Shown one piece after another: positions 32,668 through 36,453 of a stretch of 36,453 nt of DNA. Positions within the stretch are counted from its first letter, which is position 1. Each line of letters begins with the position of its first letter. The stretch covers positions 1 through 36,453 of the forward strand of contig JAOUMU010000019.1 in the NCBI GenBank assembly GCA_029881335.1, read 5' to 3'. This DNA is from Nitrospinota bacterium. Its GTDB lineage: Bacteria; Nitrospinota_A; UBA7883. Made by a program: the position numbers and the translations under genes. The notes under the pieces were generated by a model that worked only from the letters and a program-made list of their open reading frames with translations, was not told where the DNA came from and ran no database searches.

Positions 32668-33837
32668 ATGAAGTTCTATGAGTTTTTCGCCGGGGGGGGG
32701 ATGGTCCGGGAGGGGCTAGGCGCCCGGTGGAGTTGTCTGTTCGCCAACGACTGGGACGACAAAAAGGCCGCCTGCTACCAAACGCGCTTTAACGGAGCCT
32801 CGGAGCTGATGGTGGGGAGTGTGGAGTCGGTCAAGGCAGCCGACCTTCCTGGCCAGGCCGACCTGGCTTGGGCGTCATTCCCTTGTCAGGATCTGTCGCT
32901 GGCGGGGGCTCGCGGCGGACTGAGGGGTGAGCGATCCGGGACATTCTGGCCCTTCTGGCGCCTGATGGAGCGGCTGGCCAAAGAGGGGAGGGCGCCTGGG
33001 ATCATAGTCCTGGAGAACGTATTGGGAGCGATAACCTCCCACGGCGGACGGGACCTGGCGGGGATCCTGGAGGCGATGGCGACCAGAGGATATCGGACCG
33101 CCCCGATGGTTATAAACGCTTCAATGTTTCTTCCGCAGAGCAGGCCGCGCCTCTTCCTGATTGGATTCGGCCCCCAGGCTGCCCCCGTGGCGAACCTGGT
33201 GGCTGAAAGCCCGAATTCGCTTTGGCATCCAGAGTCTTTTGCCCTGGCTAAAGGTTTTCTCAGCGCAAAAGCCGGGAAATCGTGGATATGGCTAAATCCC
33301 GCCCCGCCGGAGCCGAGAACGCTTTCGCTGGCGGATATGATCGAGACAGACTTTCCCGGCGCGCGCTGGCACACCCGGCAGGAAACGGACAGGCTATTGT
33401 CCCTGATGAACCCTTTGCATAGGGACAAGGTACGGCATGCGATCGGGTCCGGGGAGAGGATTATCGGAGCAGTGTTCAAGCGCACACGAAAAGATAAACA
33501 GGGAGCGAGCAACCAGAGGGCCGAGGTGAGGTTCGATGGATTGGCCGGCTGCTTGCGCACACCGGCGGGGGGCTCCAGCAGGCAGATCATCCTGATGGTG
33601 GAGGGGGGCCAGGCACGCAGCAGGCTGCTGTCCCCCAGGGAGTCGGCGCGGCTGATGGGGCTGCCGGATGATTACAATCTTCCGAAACGAAGCCAGGACG
33701 CATACCGCCTGACAGGGGACGGCGTGGCGGCGCCGGTGGTCAGGTGGCTGGCGCAATGCTGTATCGAACCCTCCTTGCGCCCTCTGATCCCTTGGAAAAA
33801 GGGGCGAGCAGGCCATTTGAAAACAGCCGACCGATAA
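32668..33837 (+). CDS. DNA (cytosine-5) methyltransferase, orphan
   Basis: A 389-residue C5-cytosine methyltransferase that adds a methyl group from SAM to cytosine in a short recognition sequence. Conserved motifs in order: I (YEFFAGGGMVREGLGARW, SAM binding), IV (WASFPCQDLSLAGARGGLRG, catalytic Cys of PCQ), VI (IIVLENVLGAI), VIII (QSRPRLFLIGF), the target-recognition region, IX (RLLSPRESARLMGLPDDY) and X (AYRLTGDGVAAPVVRWLAQC). No restriction endonuclease or Vsr-type nuclease lies beside it, and phage genes follow, so it may be a phage- or island-borne orphan that protects the element's DNA. The recognition site cannot be read. The ATG at 32668 is good and matches the usual motif I position. 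Confidence 0.94.
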   Translation: MKFYEFFAGGGMVREGLGARWSCLFANDWDDKKAACYQTRFNGASELMVGSVESVKAADLPGQADLAWASFPCQDLSLAGARGGLRGERSGTFWPFWRLMERLAKEGRAPGIIVLENVLGAITSHGGRDLAGILEAMATRGYRTAPMVINASMFLPQSRPRLFLIGFGPQAAPVANLVAESPNSLWHPESFALAKGFLSAKAGKSWIWLNPAPPEPRTLSLADMIETDFPGARWHTRQETDRLLSLMNPLHRDKVRHAIGSGERIIGAVFKRTRKDKQGASNQRAEVRFDGLAGCLRTPAGGSSRQIILMVEGGQARSRLLSPRESARLMGLPDDYNLPKRSQDAYRLTGDGVAAPVVRWLAQCCIEPSLRPLIPWKKGRAGHLKTADR

Positions 33838-34162
33838 TTATTCTTCTCCTGCGCGGCGCCGGAGCAATAATAAGCGGGCTGGGCCGCTGGCCAGGCAGGG
33901 GTGAGTGTCAAATGAAACATGGGTATAATCAATTTACTCGCTTGCAACCTGTGAATCCAGGGGATAAAGACAACCAGCTCCACCATCGCCACGGACTACG
34001 GCATCCGGATGTTCGGGCTTAACGCCACGAATGTCTACGGGCTGTATATCGGCTCCACCACGGCCACCGGGCAGGCGTGGAACATCTACGCGGCCAACGC
34101 CTCGGCGGATAGCTGGGCGAGACCAATGGAACGGATCCTGGAGCGTCATGCGGGAGGGATCG
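33838..34162. other. Gap at the prophage edge with a tail-fibre remnant
   Basis: The first ~120 bp after the methyltransferase show nothing recognisable, apart from a lone TATAAT at 33924-33929 without a matching -35. From 33955 an open frame carries the tail-fibre-like fragment described separately. There is no clear attachment-site repeat, and no integrase gene is in the window. Confidence 0.5.
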
Positions 34163-34170
34163 ATGCTTGA
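33955..34170 (+). pseudogene. Phage tail-fibre-like fragment joined to another phage reading frame
   Basis: The frame reads IKTTSSTIATDYGIRMFGLN, then ATNVYGLYIGSTTATGQAWN and IYAANASADSW. The YGLYIGS...ATG-AWNIY pattern is what I recall from C-terminal regions of phage tail fibres and spikes. It lacks its long N-terminal part and has no good ribosome binding site; the only internal ATG is at 34009. After SADSW the character changes to a charged helix (ARPMERILERHAGGIDA), which looks like the end of a different phage protein, such as the gene that precedes the tail terminator in Mu-like phages. A deletion that joined two genes would explain this; the junction is near 34115. It overlaps the next gene's start. 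Confidence 0.5.
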
Positions 34171-34582
34171 CAACTACTACGCAACCGAAACCGCGATTAT
34201 ATCGCGGATTCAGAGCCAAGTCCCACAGATAAAAACCGTGACAGGAATTCATCAAGAGGTAAAGGCGGATTCCGCCACTGGTCCCCTGCCAGCGGTGGTG
34301 GTGGCCTGCGGTGGGCACGAGCCAAAAAACCACGCCGGGCCCCACGCTCTGGTGGCGCAACGGTGGGAGGTCACCGTGGTGGTCTCCGCCCCTAACGATA
34401 GATCCGGGGCCAAGGCCCGCACGGAAGCCGGGCCACTGATCATTGCTGCTATTCGCGCCCTGGCCGGATGGAGCCCCGTCACCGGGTGTTCCGGTATGGC
34501 CCTGGAGGCTGGCGGGTGGGAGGAATACACGGAAAACATGGCGCTGTTTGGATTCGCCATGACTACGAACATTTCAATTTAA
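34163..34582 (+). CDS. Phage tail terminator-like protein (DUF1834/Mu gp37-like)
   Basis: A 139-residue protein, starting MLDNYYATETAIISRIQSQV with GGAGGG 4 bp upstream, resembling the Mu gp37/DUF1834 group. That group is thought to cap or terminate phage tails. Supporting features are size, the alpha-beta pattern (PAVVVACGGHEPKN, QRWEVTVVVSAPNDRSG, EAGPLIIAAIRALAGW) and its place directly before a short protein and the tail-tube gene. The match is by memory of the family and is moderate. The frame extends upstream to 34031 but covers the fragment before it. It appears intact. Confidence 0.6.
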   Translation: MLDNYYATETAIISRIQSQVPQIKTVTGIHQEVKADSATGPLPAVVVACGGHEPKNHAGPHALVAQRWEVTVVVSAPNDRSGAKARTEAGPLIIAAIRALAGWSPVTGCSGMALEAGGWEEYTENMALFGFAMTTNISI

Positions 34583-34596
34583 GGATGGAGAAAGCA

Positions 34597-34782
34597 ATGA
34601 CCGAGGTAAATAAACCGAAAAAGGTAAGACTGGTTGAGGTGACGGTGGTATCGCCAAACCACACCCACGGCCGCCAGCCATGCAAACCGGGAGACAAGAT
34701 CGTGGTCGGGGAGGACGTGGCTTATGATCTGATCGCCTGCGGGATCGTGCGGGACAAACAACAAGCCAAGGAGGTTAAATAA
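34597..34782 (+). CDS. Short phage protein (61 aa)
   Basis: A 61-residue protein, MTEVNKPKKVRLVEVTVVSP and then NHTHGRQPCKPGDKIVVGED. The pattern H-T-H-G-R-Q-P-x-K-P-G-D-x-I-V is like small phage proteins (DUF7210-like, or the position of Mu gp38) that sit between the tail terminator and the tail-tube genes. The function is unknown. A GGAG 6 bp before the chosen ATG supports this start; another in-frame ATG lies 12 bp upstream. Its stop overlaps the start of the next gene (TAATG). Confidence 0.6.
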   Translation: MTEVNKPKKVRLVEVTVVSPNHTHGRQPCKPGDKIVVGEDVAYDLIACGIVRDKQQAKEVK

Positions 34783-35522
34783 TGTCTAACGTTTATTACC
34801 GTGGTCGTGGTGAAGTCTCCGTGGCCCCGTATGATGGATCCGCCGGTTTGCGCATGATCGGCAACTGCAAGGAGGTTAAGTTTTCTATGGAGGAAAACAA
34901 AACCAGCCTGCCGGATTATATGAATGCTGGTGGTGGTAAGCTGGCGTCCAGCAGTGTCATTACTGGCGTGATGATCTCAATAGTGATGAACGACCGCACC
35001 GCGAAAAACCTCGCCCTGGCCATGCGTGGCAGCGCCACCGCGGTTGCTGCTGGCTCCGCCACCGACGAAGCGCATAAGGGGTATCACGGCGATGAGATCG
35101 TGATGGACACGCATATAACCCCCACGTCTATCGTGGTGAAGGACTCCTCCGGCACTACTACATACACACTGGATACGGACTACACAGTGGATGAGAAAGG
35201 GAAGATCACAATACTGCCCACTGGCACGATTGCGGATGGCGAGGACCTGAAAATCAGTTACTCGTATGCCGCCCACAACCAGGTGGCCGCCCTGACCCAG
35301 GCCGCCCAGGAATACAAATTCGTGTTTGTCGGCCTGAACGACGAGAACGGAAAACCTGTGGTGGTGACTGCGCATAAAGTCAAGTTCGATCCCGCTAAAG
35401 AGATGAATCTGATCTCGGAAAATTACGATGAGATGCCTCTCACTGCCGAGGTTTTGGCGGATAAAACCAGAATTGGCGCGGGCCAGTCGCAGCACTGGAC
35501 AGCGTTGCAGGCGGAGGTTTGA
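34782..35522 (+). CDS. Phage tail tube protein
   Basis: A 246-residue protein beginning MSNVYYRGRGEVSVAPYDGS, likely the major tail-tube subunit of a long-tailed phage. Evidence: its size, beta-rich composition, central insert with TTTYTLDTDYTVDEKGKIT (a pattern common in tail-tube and related structural proteins), and its position between small tail proteins and a truncated downstream tail gene. It could form a tube or a related contractile-particle structure. It starts in a TAATG overlap with the short gene before it, and is followed 3 bp later by the truncated gene. The reading frame is intact. Confidence 0.7.
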   Translation: MSNVYYRGRGEVSVAPYDGSAGLRMIGNCKEVKFSMEENKTSLPDYMNAGGGKLASSSVITGVMISIVMNDRTAKNLALAMRGSATAVAAGSATDEAHKGYHGDEIVMDTHITPTSIVVKDSSGTTTYTLDTDYTVDEKGKITILPTGTIADGEDLKISYSYAAHNQVAALTQAAQEYKFVFVGLNDENGKPVVVTAHKVKFDPAKEMNLISENYDEMPLTAEVLADKTRIGAGQSQHWTALQAEV

Positions 35523-35525
35523 TCC

Positions 35526-35744
35526 ATGGCTGAGATAACAATTCGTGATCGCAAAATCACGGTCAAGGAGTTGACCGTCGGCCATATTCGCGAATGGTAC
35601 AAGGAATTGGATTCCCGAGCAAGCAGCGGGGATTTTGATGTTGTAAACGAGACCTTTTTTCTGGATTCCAATCTTGACGATCTTGTCATCATGACGGACT
35701 TGACGTGTTGCCTCATGGGAAAAGGTAACCGAAGCGGTCGTTGA
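35526..35744 (+). pseudogene. Truncated phage tail gene (assembly-chaperone-like)
   Basis: A 72-codon frame starting MAEITIRDRKITVKELTVGH with GGAGG 7 bp upstream. The start and the position right after the tail tube fit a tail assembly chaperone-type gene, where a longer protein is normally expected. After LDDLVIMTDLT the sequence becomes unrelated-looking (CCLMGKGNRSGR) and stops. A decayed insertion sequence begins at about this point, so the gene was probably cut off by that insertion near 35704. Function is inferred mainly from position. Confidence 0.55.
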
Positions 35745-35754
35745 TTATCGCTTT

Positions 35755-36346
35755 TCACGCCTCATGTTTCCATAGCTCATTAAAGAGCCTCCGAAGTTTT
35801 TTCTCAATCTCTTTTTTCAGGCGAAAAGGATTTAAGGCGCTGTGGATGGATTAAAGCCTATCTTTGACTTCCTCGGTGATGCTGGACGATTCCAAAAGGC
35901 GCTGATACGGGGTCTTCGGCTCGTCGTATTTCTTCACCCATCTTGAGTTGATCCGCGTTTTTTAGACAAGTTTGCGGACGGGCGAGAAATGGTTTTGATA
36001 AAGGCTCCATATGAGATAGATTTCGTTCATGGCGGGGACCAGGTTGGCTTTGTTGATTCTGTCGTATCCGAACAGCTGGCGCACATGGGTCCAGCTCTTC
36101 TGCTCCACGTGGGCGTTGTCGTTTTTCTTGTAGGCTCTTGAGCGGGAGAAGTGCACCGGTTCGGCCCTGTCGGCGAAGTATCGCAACAGGTGGTGGTAAA
36201 AACTCGCTTCCGTTGTCGGACCAGAAGGCGATAATGGTAAACGGCATGGACCTCTCCATATCACGAATCTGTTCCACCACGCCGGCCGAGCCTTTCCCTC
36301 ACACGGCGCGATTTTCCGTCCAGCCGCTGTTGATATCGGTGGCCGT
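35755..36346 (-). pseudogene. Degraded integrase-core (DDE) transposase of an insertion sequence
   Basis: Read on the minus strand, from the right: TDINSGWTENRAV, an in-frame TGA where Trp is expected (36299-36301), GKGSAGVVEQIRDMERSMPF, TIIAFWSDNGSEF. A frameshift follows near 36200, then YHHLLRYFADRAEPVHFSRS, RAYKKNDNAHVEQKSWTHVR, QLFGYDRINKANLVPAMNEI and SPVRKLV. A TAA (35962-35964) follows, then KTRINSRWVKKYDEPKTPYQ and RLLESSSITEEVKDRL, another TAA (35851-35853), and a Lys-rich end to 35757. The D of SDNG and the E of NAHVEQK are two residues of the catalytic triad. Three nonsense codons and a frameshift mean it is dead. Only the C-terminal part is present; the N-terminal half is missing. 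Confidence 0.85.
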
Positions 36347-36354
36347 GGGAGATC

Positions 36355-36453
36355 ATGGCGATGGCCGCCCAGCCCGGCGCGGCCTTCACCCTGAACTGGA
36401 ACGGCGAAACGCACACCGTTCGCTTCGCCCATCACGTCCCTCCGGTGGCGGAA
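36355..36453 (+). CDS. Phage-like protein, partial (N-terminal start or resumed frame, runs off the window)
   Basis: After the insertion-sequence remnant a plus-strand frame reads MAMAAQPGAAFTLNWNGETH and TVRFAHHVPPVAE to the end of the window. The pattern resembles phage structural proteins and is open to the edge. GGGAG lies only 3 bp before the first ATG (a second ATG follows), so the start may be cut by the insertion instead. It would be the continuation of the interrupted tail module. Too short to name. Confidence 0.4.
   Translation, partial: MAMAAQPGAAFTLNWNGETHTVRFAHHVPPVAE

Overview
The window is chromosomal DNA of moderately high GC from a diderm (Gram-negative) bacterium. It carries a complete Tol-Pal envelope operon, an RND efflux operon, several lipoprotein signal sequences and bacterial housekeeping genes. 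No marker fixes the taxon. The gene mix (Memo, HDAC-like, PII, selenoprotein peroxiredoxin, TTG/GTG starts) would fit an environmental deltaproteobacterium-like or Nitrospinota-like lineage, but that is only an inference.

Layout. 1-12 kb: the start of a HlyD-type efflux adaptor (leaving the window on the left), argG, a calcineurin-like phosphoesterase, a small conserved protein, an endonuclease/exonuclease/phosphatase-fold protein, a Memo-family protein, pyrE, a helical-repeat protein, an FmdB zinc ribbon followed by a candidate 28-residue membrane peptide, an HDAC-like deacetylase, a secreted protein, coaD and a class I aminotransferase. 12-16 kb: a PAS/degenerate-kinase/receiver protein, an insertion-sequence remnant, a peroxiredoxin gene with an in-frame TGA at the catalytic position (a probable selenoprotein), an IF-1 with a basic N-terminal extension, a STAS-domain protein, glnB and tRNA-Arg. 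15.9-22.3 kb: a four-gene efflux operon (TetR regulator, TolC-like channel, periplasmic adaptor, RND pump) behind a promoter with a perfect 12-bp palindromic operator. 22.3-29.4 kb: tolQ, tolR, a TonB/TolA-like gene, tolB, pal, ybgF/cpoB and a PpiD-like chaperone, with two internal promoters and two clear terminators. 29.4-32.6 kb: a secreted ankyrin protein, rmuC, cysQ and tRNA-Gly. 32.7-36.45 kb: an orphan C5 cytosine methyltransferase, then a decayed prophage segment (tail-fibre-like fragment, tail terminator-like, short phage protein, tail tube, truncated tail protein) broken by a degraded insertion sequence, with a further phage-like reading frame running off the right edge.

The genes fall into functional blocks. 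The TetR-RND block is a self-regulated export system. The Tol-Pal/PpiD block maintains the outer membrane and folds exported proteins. The most notable finding is the TGA-containing peroxiredoxin: conventional gene calling would truncate it to a fragment without its active site. Its only possible redox residue is the one encoded by TGA, and a hairpin with the geometry of a bacterial SECIS follows at the expected distance.
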